Part shown: positions 35,538 through 44,297 of the stretch, piece by piece
Layout of the letters: every line of letters begins with the position of its first letter
Numbering within the stretch: the stretch's first letter is position 1
Program-made: the position numbers and the translations under genes
From: Synergistaceae bacterium
Lineage (GTDB): Bacteria > Synergistota > Synergistia > Synergistales > Aminobacteriaceae
Assembly (NCBI GenBank): GCA_017443945.1
Contig: JAFSXS010000093.1
Coordinates: 1 to 57,800 of the forward strand
Reading direction: 5' to 3'
Length of the DNA stretch: 57,800 nucleotides
The notes under the pieces: model-generated
Databases searched by the model: none
Seen by the model: only the letters and a program-made list of their open reading frames with translations
What the model was told of the DNA's origin: nothing

Positions 35538-37991
35538 ATGAACACTCAATATTTACGACAATTTATAACAGCTCCAGCCAATGGAAACGGAGCAGCAAAT
35601 ATAAAATCTTTGTGTATGTGCGCATTTGGTGCGGTCTCTTCGTTTTCTATGGGATTGCTGGGCATTATAAGACTCGTACAGGGCTTTAACAGATCTGCTG
35701 TGATGTATTTAATTCTCTGTATGCTGTCTATTTTTGTGCTTGTTTACTCGATGAAAAATATTTCGCGCCGTACTCCCGAAAAACTTTCATGGCTTGAGTA
35801 CCCGTTATCAGCAGGAATATTTATATTCGGCCTTACAGCTTTATTCTTCATTGATGGAGGCACAGACGGAGGAGTCCCGGTTTTCTTTATTCTTGCGGTA
35901 GTTGCGACTCCGTGCTTTATGAATTTTTCTGACGCTGTTGTAATGCTCTGTCTAGAAATTTCCGCGTATATTTCTAATGCAATTTTCGCACATTTTTACC
36001 CCGGATCTATTAATTACGCTCTTGCAGTGAGGGGCAGCACATTTTTGCCGATTTTGATCGTAACCGGATCGCTTGGTATGTTGTGCTTGATTTACACGTA
36101 TTCATATAGAAGACAGCAAATAAGACTCGACAGCGCAATAAAGGAAGCAAACGCAGCTAACGAGGCGAAAAGCTCATTTCTTGACAACATGTCTCACGAG
36201 ATAAGAACGCCGATGAATTCAATTTTAGGCATGAACGAAATGATTTTACGCGAGGAAGACCGCCCCGAAATAAAAGAATATGCGCTTGTGATTCAAAGGA
36301 GCGGACGTGCTTTACTGGGAATAATTAACGATATTCTTGACTTCTCAAAATTGCAGGACAACAAAATGGAAATTTCTCCGGTCAGATATGATTTAAGCTC
36401 GTTAATAAATGACATGGTAAATATCGCAGCTGAACAGGCCAAGAAAAAATCTTTGAATTTCACCGTAAATGTAGATAAATCAATTCCCAGAATCTTGGAC
36501 GGCGACGAGTATCACATCAGGCAGGTAATGTTAAATCTTCTCAACAACGCAATAAAATATACTGAACGCGGCGGAGTTACTATTACAATCGGATTTGAAG
36601 CAATTGACAATTATACGATTCTGCTAAAATGTGCAGTGAGCGATACAGGAATCGGAATCAAAGCAGAAAATATCGAGTACATTTTTACACCGTTCGAGCA
36701 TTTGGAAACATCAAGAAAATTCAGCGCGGACGGTTCAGGGCTTGGACTTCCTATCGTGCAGAAATTATTACAATTAATGGGCAGCGAATTAAAAATTGAA
36801 AGCGTGTTTCACAAAGGTTCTACATTTTCATTTGATGTGCGTCAAAATGTTATCAAGTGGGAGCCGATCGGAGACTATGAACGCGCTTATTCAATGGCGA
36901 CAACACATAAGGACGTGAAATTTACGCAGTCGTTCCAAGCACCTGGCGCAAGAGTCCTAGTTGTTGATGACGCAGACGTTAATTTGTTAGTGTTCGCTAA
37001 CCTGCTGAAGAAGACGAAAATAAAAATTGACACGGCCTCAAGCGGAGTTGAAATGCTGCAAATGGCTCGAATGAATAAATATGATATGATTTTCCTTGAT
37101 CACAGAATGCCCGGTATGGACGGAATCGAGGCTTTCCACAACTTGAAGAAATCTCCTGAAGGCTTGAATTATAATACTCCTGTTGTAGCGTTGACTGCAA
37201 ATGCTGTGTTAGGCGCAAGACAATTATACATTGATGAAGGATTCAGCGATTATATTTCTAAACCGGTCGACACTGTGAGACTTGAACAAATTTTGCTGGA
37301 ATATCTGCCCGATGATTTAATAATTAGGGGCGACGCAATGACTCAAGATTACGAACCGGCAATTAATGAGTCAATCAGCGAATCAGAGTCAGAATCAGCG
37401 CAAGAGTCAGAGTCTTCACCGTATAAAAATATTCCTGGAATAGATTATAATGCAGCTGTAACAAATTGCGGGAGTGAAGATACATTCATTCAGGCACTAG
37501 AAATTTTTTACAACACACTCGACAAGAAGGCCGATGACATAGAAAAATTTGCGCGTGAGAAGGACATAAAAAATTATACAGTTCTTGTTCATGCGTTAAA
37601 GAGTGCGGCGCGTCTGGTCGGGGCGTTGAATCTTTCGGCCGATGCAAAATATTTGGAGGAATGCGGCGACAAAAACGACGTTCACGAGATAGAGACAAAG
37701 ACTCCTGCGCTGTTATCGCAATATAGGGGTTATAAAGAAGTTCTCGCAAAAGTTTTCGGCAAGAATGAACCTGATTTATCACTTCCGGAAATTTCTATAG
37801 AAGATTTGCACGAAATGTATTCGCTCATAAAGGGTTTTGCGGCAGATTTTGATTTGGACAATATTGACAATTTGATAAACGAGGCTAAAAATTTCCGTAT
37901 ACCCGACTCCGAGCGTGAGAGATTCGAGCAAATAAAAGACTGCGTAACTGCAGCGGATTGGTCAACTCTTGAGCAGTTATTGGAAAAATAA
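35538..37991 (+). CDS. Hybrid histidine kinase with receiver and Hpt domains
   Basis: 817 aa. About six membrane helices (30-190), HisKA with His220 (SHEIRTPMNSILGMNE), HATPase (MLNLLNNAIKYTERG, DTGIGI, GSGLGLPIV), receiver (LVVDDADVNLLVF; FLDHRMPGMDG; about 472-590), a Ser/Glu-rich linker (about 612-635), and an Hpt domain with HALKSAARLVGA (phospho-His near 680). It thus holds a full phosphorelay apart from the final receiver, which the next gene can supply 17 bases downstream. No ribosome site precedes the ATG. Confidence 0.92.
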   Translation: MNTQYLRQFITAPANGNGAANIKSLCMCAFGAVSSFSMGLLGIIRLVQGFNRSAVMYLILCMLSIFVLVYSMKNISRRTPEKLSWLEYPLSAGIFIFGLTALFFIDGGTDGGVPVFFILAVVATPCFMNFSDAVVMLCLEISAYISNAIFAHFYPGSINYALAVRGSTFLPILIVTGSLGMLCLIYTYSYRRQQIRLDSAIKEANAANEAKSSFLDNMSHEIRTPMNSILGMNEMILREEDRPEIKEYALVIQRSGRALLGIINDILDFSKLQDNKMEISPVRYDLSSLINDMVNIAAEQAKKKSLNFTVNVDKSIPRILDGDEYHIRQVMLNLLNNAIKYTERGGVTITIGFEAIDNYTILLKCAVSDTGIGIKAENIEYIFTPFEHLETSRKFSADGSGLGLPIVQKLLQLMGSELKIESVFHKGSTFSFDVRQNVIKWEPIGDYERAYSMATTHKDVKFTQSFQAPGARVLVVDDADVNLLVFANLLKKTKIKIDTASSGVEMLQMARMNKYDMIFLDHRMPGMDGIEAFHNLKKSPEGLNYNTPVVALTANAVLGARQLYIDEGFSDYISKPVDTVRLEQILLEYLPDDLIIRGDAMTQDYEPAINESISESESESAQESESSPYKNIPGIDYNAAVTNCGSEDTFIQALEIFYNTLDKKADDIEKFAREKDIKNYTVLVHALKSAARLVGALNLSADAKYLEECGDKNDVHEIETKTPALLSQYRGYKEVLAKVFGKNEPDLSLPEISIEDLHEMYSLIKGFAADFDLDNIDNLINEAKNFRIPDSERERFEQIKDCVTAADWSTLEQLLEK

Positions 37992-38008
37992 AGAAAGAGG
38001 GCAGAGAT

Positions 38009-38875
38009 ATGAGCAAAATATTATTTATCACTGAAAAAATGAGCTTTATATCACAAGGAATAATTAACCATTTGAAGACTCAAGATTTCGAGGTCTTGAC
38101 GGTGCATCCGGACGTTACTGCAATATCAAATTTCTTGAAGGAAGATAACGCGCCCGCCTCGGACGAGTCTTCAGTTGATCCCGAAGTCGCAGCACTGTTG
38201 AGCGAAGAAGGAGCAGACCCCGCAGCAGGAGAAGCAGCAACGCAAAAAACTTCAGATATTCCGCGAATATTTATACTTTATTTGCAGGGTGAAGACAATT
38301 TAATGATTGATGTACTCGGCTATATTCGTGATTTAGTTGAGGACAGAGGCATAAGATTCTTTGTAATCGGCACGCAGGAAGAACTTGACGCAATTATCGG
38401 CAAGAAAGCTGATTACGTTGCAGGAATGTACACGAGGCCGGTAGATCTTCAAGACTTGATTGCACGCTTACAGAAAGAGGGCGAGGCGGTCGACAAGTTA
38501 AGAGACTTCAAGAGCATATTAATTGTTGATGATGATGCAACGGCTTTGCGCTCAATGAAGAGTCTTTTATCGACGAGATATAAAATTTTAGTCGCAAATT
38601 CCGGCATGAACGCAATTACTATATTAGCGAAAAATAAAGTTGATTTAATCCTGCTAGATTTTGAAATGCCGATAGTGAACGGGCCGAAAGTTTTAGAGAT
38701 GATTCGCTCGGATCCTAACACTGCAAATATTCCGGTAATGTTTCTTACTGCTAAGGGCGACAAACGCAGCATCATGGAAGTATTACGCTTCAAGCCCGAA
38801 AAATATTTATTGAAGACTATGCTGCCGAAAGATATTCTTGATAGCATTGACGAATTTTTTAGAATGAGACGCTAA
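38009..38875 (+). CDS. Response regulator with degenerate N-terminal and intact C-terminal receiver
   Basis: 288 aa. Residues about 1-145 look like a receiver-type fold without the acidic pocket, interrupted by an acidic, Ala-rich insert (about 48-80). Residues about 165-288 are a canonical receiver: SILIVDDD, phospho-Asp in LILLDFEMP, Thr in FLTAKG and Lys in KYLLK. No DNA-binding or enzymatic output. It probably takes the phosphate from the Hpt of the preceding kinase. Strong GAGGG ribosome site and a downstream terminator. Confidence 0.85.
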   Translation: MSKILFITEKMSFISQGIINHLKTQDFEVLTVHPDVTAISNFLKEDNAPASDESSVDPEVAALLSEEGADPAAGEAATQKTSDIPRIFILYLQGEDNLMIDVLGYIRDLVEDRGIRFFVIGTQEELDAIIGKKADYVAGMYTRPVDLQDLIARLQKEGEAVDKLRDFKSILIVDDDATALRSMKSLLSTRYKILVANSGMNAITILAKNKVDLILLDFEMPIVNGPKVLEMIRSDPNTANIPVMFLTAKGDKRSIMEVLRFKPEKYLLKTMLPKDILDSIDEFFRMRR

Positions 38876-38906
38876 CTAACATAAAACACTCCTTTCTCAA
38901 AACAAT

Positions 38907-38941
38907 AAGGCTCCTGACTATAAATAATGGCCGGGAGCTTT
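38907..38941. terminator. Rho-independent terminator, probably bidirectional
   Basis: AAGGCTCC / GGGAGCTT(T) stem (about 8 bp), 18-base loop, T-rich on the right side and A-rich on the left, between the convergent response-regulator and era genes. Confidence 0.75.
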
Positions 38942-38951
38942 ATTAATTATT

Positions 38952-39830
38952 TTACGCATAACCCAGACGCTTTAACGCGATATTATTTTTTCGCCAGCCC
39001 GGAATAACTTTCACCCATAATTCAAGAAATACAGGAAGTCCTGTAATTTGTTCGAGTGAATTTCTTGCAGTCTCGCCGATTTTCTTAATCATTGAGCCCC
39101 CTGCACCGATTAAAATTTTTTTCTGGCCTTCTGTCTCTGTTATCAATGACGCGCGGATATATAATTTTTTCCTGTCTGGAAATTCGTCCGGGCTCTTGTA
39201 TTCGTCAATTTCGACGGCGACTCGGTGGGGCACTTCATAACGCAGCAGCATTAAAATTTTCTCGCGTATAATTTCACTCGCCATAAATCTTTCAGTCGTG
39301 TCCATTAATATATCAGGATCATAAATCGGCTGGCCGTCGGGCAATAAATTTTTCAAGAGTGCTATTAATTCATCGAGACCGCTTTTACGTTTGGCAGAGA
39401 TTGCGATTTTATGCTTGAACGCGCAAATTTTGAGATATAAGCCTAACGCTTGTGCAGGGTTGAATCTGTCTGACTTATTTATCGCGAGTATAACCGGTTT
39501 TGATTTAACGAGTTCTGCTGTATGAAAGTCTTCAGGGTCTAAACTTTTTGTATTTGCGTCGACGAGCCATAAAATTAAATCAGCTTCTTCTATTGCGTCA
39601 AGAATTGAATCATTTAAGAAATTTCCGAGCTTATCACTTGCATTCAAGACTCCCGGCGTATCAGTAAAAATTATCTGCGAGTCCGAATCATTATATATGC
39701 ACCTGATTAAATTTCTTGTTGTCTGAGGTTTGGGCGATATTATGACTGCATGAGTCTTTAACAGCGCATTAATTAACGAAGATTTACCAGCATTTGGACG
39801 GCCTATAACCGCAACAGTTCCGCACTTCAT
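38952..39830 (-). CDS. era: GTPase Era
   Basis: 292 aa. GTPase for 16S rRNA maturation and 30S assembly. G1 GRPNAGKSS, G3 DTPG, G4 NKSD and G5 SAKR are intact, followed by the C-terminal KH domain with ILIGAGGSMIKKIGE. Starts 3 bases after cdd, an order seen widely in bacteria. Confidence 0.95.
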   Translation of the reverse strand: MKCGTVAVIGRPNAGKSSLINALLKTHAVIISPKPQTTRNLIRCIYNDSDSQIIFTDTPGVLNASDKLGNFLNDSILDAIEEADLILWLVDANTKSLDPEDFHTAELVKSKPVILAINKSDRFNPAQALGLYLKICAFKHKIAISAKRKSGLDELIALLKNLLPDGQPIYDPDILMDTTERFMASEIIREKILMLLRYEVPHRVAVEIDEYKSPDEFPDRKKLYIRASLITETEGQKKILIGAGGSMIKKIGETARNSLEQITGLPVFLELWVKVIPGWRKNNIALKRLGYA

Positions 39831-39833
39831 GAT

Positions 39834-40274
39834 TTAATCAGGATCCAGCGTGAAATAATGAGGCAATAATTTTTTCAGCTCGTAGACTTTTGCGCCATCT
39901 TTGGAAGCCATAACAACGAGCATATTTTTGTTAAATTCCATTAGCGCCTGACGACAAGCTCCGCAGGGTGGACACTCAATCGTAAAATAATCGTCTCTAT
40001 CCTCGTGCGAACCAACAACGGCGACTGCTAAAGGGTTTCTTTTTCCCTGCGACACCATGATAACGACTCCGGCACGCTCTGCACAAATTGTAACGCCGTA
40101 AGAAGCATTCTCAACGTTGCAGGATAAAATTATTTCGTCATTCTCGAATAACATAGCTGCTCCGACATGAAAACGCGAATACGGCACATAAGCTCTATCT
40201 GCTGCCTCACGTGCTTTATTTAACAAGTCTTCAGGCGTAATTTTCTCTGAAGGCCAGAAATCTTTTGCGGACAA
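39834..40274 (-). CDS. cdd: Cytidine deaminase
   Basis: 146 aa. Pyrimidine salvage, cytidine to uridine. Zinc motifs are CAERAG and CPPCGACRQ, with the substrate segment SRFHVGAAM and NVENASYG. A TTG start at 40274 is supported by family alignment and by a GGCAGG upstream. Followed by era. Confidence 0.93.
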   Translation of the reverse strand: MSAKDFWPSEKITPEDLLNKAREAADRAYVPYSRFHVGAAMLFENDEIILSCNVENASYGVTICAERAGVVIMVSQGKRNPLAVAVVGSHEDRDDYFTIECPPCGACRQALMEFNKNMLVVMASKDGAKVYELKKLLPHYFTLDPD

Positions 40275-40339
40275 TTTATTAACCTGCCTTAATGAATGAA
40301 ATAATTAGTAACGGGAATATTTTACACCATAAAAATTTT

Positions 40340-40966
40340 TTAATACAACGACGGCAGCAACATCCACAATAATCTTATAATCGGCGAGAAAATAAAATCT
40401 ATAATTCCCGTCATAAGCAGCACTAGCAAAATAATCATTCCATAACGTTCAAGCCAGTAATAAATGTGCAGATATTTATATGGCAAAAACGCCTCAAGCA
40501 CCCGCGAACCGTCAAGAGGAGGAATCGGAATCAAGTTAAACGCAGCCAAGCCCATATTTATATTTATCATCTTGGACAAAACTATAATAAGCGGCTCACC
40601 ACCGAAATTATAAATTCTGTAAATGCCTATGAGTCTTATAATCAAGACAGTTATAATTGCCGTTAAAATATTTCCGACAACACCTGCAAGCGAGACAATA
40701 ATTAAATCTCTTCTCGGATTCTTGAAATAACGCGTATTAATCGGAACAGGTTTAGCCCATCCAAAGCCGACAAATAAAAGCATAAGAGTCCCGATTAAAT
40801 CAAAATGGTGAAACGGGTTAAGAGTCAATCTTCCGTAACGCTCTGCTGTGTCATCGCCGACCATTTTTGCAGCAAAGCCATGACAAAATTCATGAAACGA
40901 TAACGCCCATAATAACGCCGGAACAGTCAATAAAATTTCTCGTATATTCAAATTTATATATCTCAT
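40340..40966 (-). CDS. Site-2 protease family membrane metalloprotease (M50B)
   Basis: 208 aa, about five membrane helices. Zinc motif HEFCH near residue 25 and the third ligand in NLIPIPPLDGSRV (near 155). The length and lack of PDZ or CBS domains match the minimal YwhC-type group; substrates are unknown. The start overlaps the AsmA/TamB-like stop codon by 4 bases (ATGA), so the two are likely coupled. Confidence 0.9.
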   Translation of the reverse strand: MRYINLNIREILLTVPALLWALSFHEFCHGFAAKMVGDDTAERYGRLTLNPFHHFDLIGTLMLLFVGFGWAKPVPINTRYFKNPRRDLIIVSLAGVVGNILTAIITVLIIRLIGIYRIYNFGGEPLIIVLSKMININMGLAAFNLIPIPPLDGSRVLEAFLPYKYLHIYYWLERYGMIILLVLLMTGIIDFIFSPIIRLLWMLLPSLY

Positions 40967-43953
40967 TCTAAGAGTCCTCCTAAACCTAGTTTTAAACCTT
41001 TGCGGATCTCATCGCGCGCACGTTCTCTGAGTTCGTCTTTAAATTTTTCGCGCATATTATCTGAGTCAGCCTGCAAATTTTTATCTCCTGCCGATAAATC
41101 AAGCGAGTCAGCACTTCCCGAAATTCTTAGCGTTACCGGTCTGAAATCGCCCGAATCTTTTGCACCGTCCCGCAATAAATCTATAACGTTCACAAATTTT
41201 GCGTTAATGCCCATTTCCGCAATTAAATCTATTATGACATCTTGACCCGTGAAATTTATAATGCCGTCATGAATTAATTTCGCGTACTTGTATAAAGTTT
41301 CGTGCTTGTTGGGGTTAATTGCTGATCCCGTTTTGATAATTAATTTTCCTGCCTGCAATAATAAAGGCGCGTTAATTCCCGAAAATTTTAGACCGTCAGA
41401 CTTATTTACGAGACTCAGCCAGTCAAAACCGGTTATGATTCCTTCTCCTGCGCTGAAATTTCCTGTGCCCGAAAAATTTTTGTTGTCGCCTGAGATTCGC
41501 ATTATTAATTTCGCAGAACTCGATATTTTGCCGTCAAGTGTGCCGATTAAGTCATTTAACAGCAAATTTAAATCAAGTCCGGACGCGCTTATGTTATCAG
41601 TAAATTTTTGTGCGTTGACATCGAGATTTAATGCGTTCTTGGCCGTACCGTTATAGATTTCAAATGTCCCGTTTGATGATAATTTACCGTCAGAATAATT
41701 TAACGGCAGATTTACATCATTGAGTCCGACCTCGTAAAAATTTATAGTGTCAGCATTGATTGAGCCTTTACCGGTGATATTTTTTCCTGTGCCTGAGAGA
41801 TTAAACGCGAGATTTGCGCCTCCTGAAAGATTTTGCGTGATTCTTTCGAGTCTGAAATTTTGCGAGTTGAGAGCGAGATTTAATTTTACAGCCGGATAAA
41901 CTTGCATACTTCCCGAAAAAATAATTTCTGCGCCTTTAGTGCCTGTTCTTACGTCGTCGAGAGTCAAATTTTCCGGAGTGCCTGAAATTTTCGCGTTAAA
42001 TTGTCCGAGATTCAAGCCCTGAAAGATTGCAGACTTAGAATTTGCGAGTAAATTAATTTTCCCGTCATCGTTATTAATTTCCGCGTTGAGTCCCGAAAGA
42101 GTCAGCCCTCCAGCAGTTAAAGATTTTGCATGAACATTTATTTTGCCGTCAATTTGCGTTAATTCAATATTTCGCGCGTGAATAGAGTCCATTGCGTGAA
42201 GATTTGGCGAGAAAACTAATAGACTCATGACCGGATTATTTATTGTGCCGGAAATTTTTGCGCCCGCGTTGATATTGCCCTTGAGAGAATATTTATTTAT
42301 TTCGGGAACAAAATTTTTTAATTGTTCAGGAGTCATTGTAAGTGCAGCATTTAAATTTAATTTCGGGTCTGCTGATGTGATAGGCTCTATAATTCCCGTT
42401 AAATTTATGTTCATTCCGTTAATAGTGCCTTCGCTGCGTGAGAGAGTCAATTTGTCATTCCTGCACGAAAAATGTAAAGCGGGCTTGATTAATTTGTGAT
42501 TTGCTGCTGAAATTTCCTGACTTGAGAGACTACCGGCTATAACAGGTCTCCAAGCACTTCCGGTGATGTTTGCCGAGAGATTAATTTTTCCAGCGAGCTT
42601 ATAATCTGATTCATATTCATATGGGATGAAGTCGGCTGCTCTGTTAATGTCCAAATCTACAATTTTTGCTGTTAGCTTGAGAACAGGTTTAATCAGGAAG
42701 GACTCAATTTTTCCCTGTAAATAACCTTGTGCGCCGTCGATTATAAATTTTCCGTTGAGATTTGCCGAGTCAGTGTTAGAAAACTTTATTTGAGTCTTTA
42801 TGTTCGCAAAATTTTTATCATCATAAACAATTTTAGGAGCCGAGAAATTTATCACGCCGCTTAATGAGTCCGGATTTCCTGTAATATTAGCGTTGAAAGC
42901 CTCAATTTTTCCGGATAATTCTTTCATGTCAGGAACGTCTAAATTTGTTTCGCTTGCATCAAGTTTTATCATGAGGGAAATTTTTTCGTTCGGCCTTGAA
43001 GCAATTGCGATTTCTCCCTGAATGGGCACATTGAACGCGCTGGCCTGTAAATCATTTATTGTCAAGACGTTTTCAGAGTATGCAAGATTTGCGCTGACTC
43101 GTTCGACTATAAGCCCGTAAATTTTTTTGCCGATATAATCAAGACTTCCGGATAATTTGAGATTTTCTTTATCGCCGGTTATGTCAATGTTTAAATTTGT
43201 AACGCCTTCAAAGCTGCCCATTTCTGACAGTGCCGGGAATAATAAATCTATTTCGCTCAAATCAAAATCTTGAATCGACGCATGTAAATCTACAGTTTTA
43301 TTATCGAGCAATCCCCCTGTAGCGAAAAATTTTCCTGAGCCTAACGAAATATCAGATCTATTAATTGCGTTGAAGCCGGCTGACTCGTTGAAGTCGATAA
43401 CGCCTTTGACCGGAATATTATTTATAGCTGCGTCAATGTCGATATCAAATTTTTCGAGGTCTGCGCGTAATGACTGCACGTTAATGACTCCCAGACGCGA
43501 ATTAAATTTGCTGTGAAATATATTTATTTTGGGCGGTATTAAATTTTGTGATAGGTCGCTGAATTTTCCCAGTGAGTCAAATAATGAGTCGAGATTCATA
43601 TTTACGCCGTCAATAGAAATTTCTGACGGTTTTATTTTCCCGCGCAGTAGAGTCGAAAAAATTAGATTGCCCGTCAACTTTTGAGCCGAGAAAACTTTTC
43701 GCCCGTCGTTGTTGCGGAGTTCGAAATCTTTCAGCGTGTACCCCTTGAAAGGATTTCCCGTAATGCCTTGTGTGTAGAGGGATAAATTATATTTCTCGAA
43801 TAAATAATTTCTTGCCAGAGATAAAATCATATTTCCGCCGATGTCAGCGAACGAAAAAATTACTCCCATGAATATAAGCAGAATCACAAGAAAATTTATA
43901 AATCTCCTGCGTGCTTTTCTCTTATTCTTGTGTGTGCGCGTAGTTTCACGCAA
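40963..43953 (-). CDS. AsmA/TamB-type envelope protein
   Basis: 996 aa. One N-terminal membrane helix (about 17-38) after a basic stretch, then about 950 residues of repeating beta-strands with many short motifs such as ISIDGVNMNL, GSLDYIGKK and INLSANITGSAW, the pattern of the bridge-like lipid-transfer proteins of the AsmA, TamB and YhdP group. The C-terminal part has the TamB-like LRISGSADSLDL. It probably spans the periplasm between the two membranes. TTG start with AAGGGA upstream and a minus-strand TATAAT at 43995-44000. The exact subfamily is uncertain. Confidence 0.7.
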   Translation of the reverse strand: MRETTRTHKNKRKARRRFINFLVILLIFMGVIFSFADIGGNMILSLARNYLFEKYNLSLYTQGITGNPFKGYTLKDFELRNNDGRKVFSAQKLTGNLIFSTLLRGKIKPSEISIDGVNMNLDSLFDSLGKFSDLSQNLIPPKINIFHSKFNSRLGVINVQSLRADLEKFDIDIDAAINNIPVKGVIDFNESAGFNAINRSDISLGSGKFFATGGLLDNKTVDLHASIQDFDLSEIDLLFPALSEMGSFEGVTNLNIDITGDKENLKLSGSLDYIGKKIYGLIVERVSANLAYSENVLTINDLQASAFNVPIQGEIAIASRPNEKISLMIKLDASETNLDVPDMKELSGKIEAFNANITGNPDSLSGVINFSAPKIVYDDKNFANIKTQIKFSNTDSANLNGKFIIDGAQGYLQGKIESFLIKPVLKLTAKIVDLDINRAADFIPYEYESDYKLAGKINLSANITGSAWRPVIAGSLSSQEISAANHKLIKPALHFSCRNDKLTLSRSEGTINGMNINLTGIIEPITSADPKLNLNAALTMTPEQLKNFVPEINKYSLKGNINAGAKISGTINNPVMSLLVFSPNLHAMDSIHARNIELTQIDGKINVHAKSLTAGGLTLSGLNAEINNDDGKINLLANSKSAIFQGLNLGQFNAKISGTPENLTLDDVRTGTKGAEIIFSGSMQVYPAVKLNLALNSQNFRLERITQNLSGGANLAFNLSGTGKNITGKGSINADTINFYEVGLNDVNLPLNYSDGKLSSNGTFEIYNGTAKNALNLDVNAQKFTDNISASGLDLNLLLNDLIGTLDGKISSSAKLIMRISGDNKNFSGTGNFSAGEGIITGFDWLSLVNKSDGLKFSGINAPLLLQAGKLIIKTGSAINPNKHETLYKYAKLIHDGIINFTGQDVIIDLIAEMGINAKFVNVIDLLRDGAKDSGDFRPVTLRISGSADSLDLSAGDKNLQADSDNMREKFKDELRERARDEIRKGLKLGLGGLLE

Positions 43954-44297
43954 AAAAATTCACATCCCTTATCGTGATTAAATATACGCGAGCAATTATA
44001 AGCTATAAAACGCGTTTAGTTAGCTGTAAATAGTATGATTTGCAATATAGTTAATTACAGCAAAAATTTTCGTAAATATAATATTTTGCATTCCTGCTGC
44101 AACCAAAGAGAGCAGCTAACACCACGAATACGGCAAAAGGTTTTAGCTTTTGACTTTGCTGTTATATTTAGTGTGTTGATTTATACATTTAGTGAGAACA
44201 GCCAAAATTTTCACGAATCCATTCTCAATAATCCAGCCTTCATATATTATAAACGTGTGATATAGTAATAAAAAATTTTAGGGGGAACTCGTTATTG
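43954..44297. other. Divergent intergenic region, non-coding
   Basis: 344 bases between the AsmA/TamB-like and C69 genes. Contains TATAAT on the minus strand (43995-44000) for the former and TGATATAGT on the plus strand (44261-44269) for the latter. A stretch near 44130-44190 is faintly like repeat copy E, too weak to call. A 76-codon ORF here has no ribosome site. Confidence 0.5.

Noticed and set aside
44035-44265. Plus-strand ORF of 76 codons between the AsmA/TamB-like and C69 genes
   Set aside because: No ribosome site, Asn/Phe/Ile-rich composition of AT-rich non-coding DNA.
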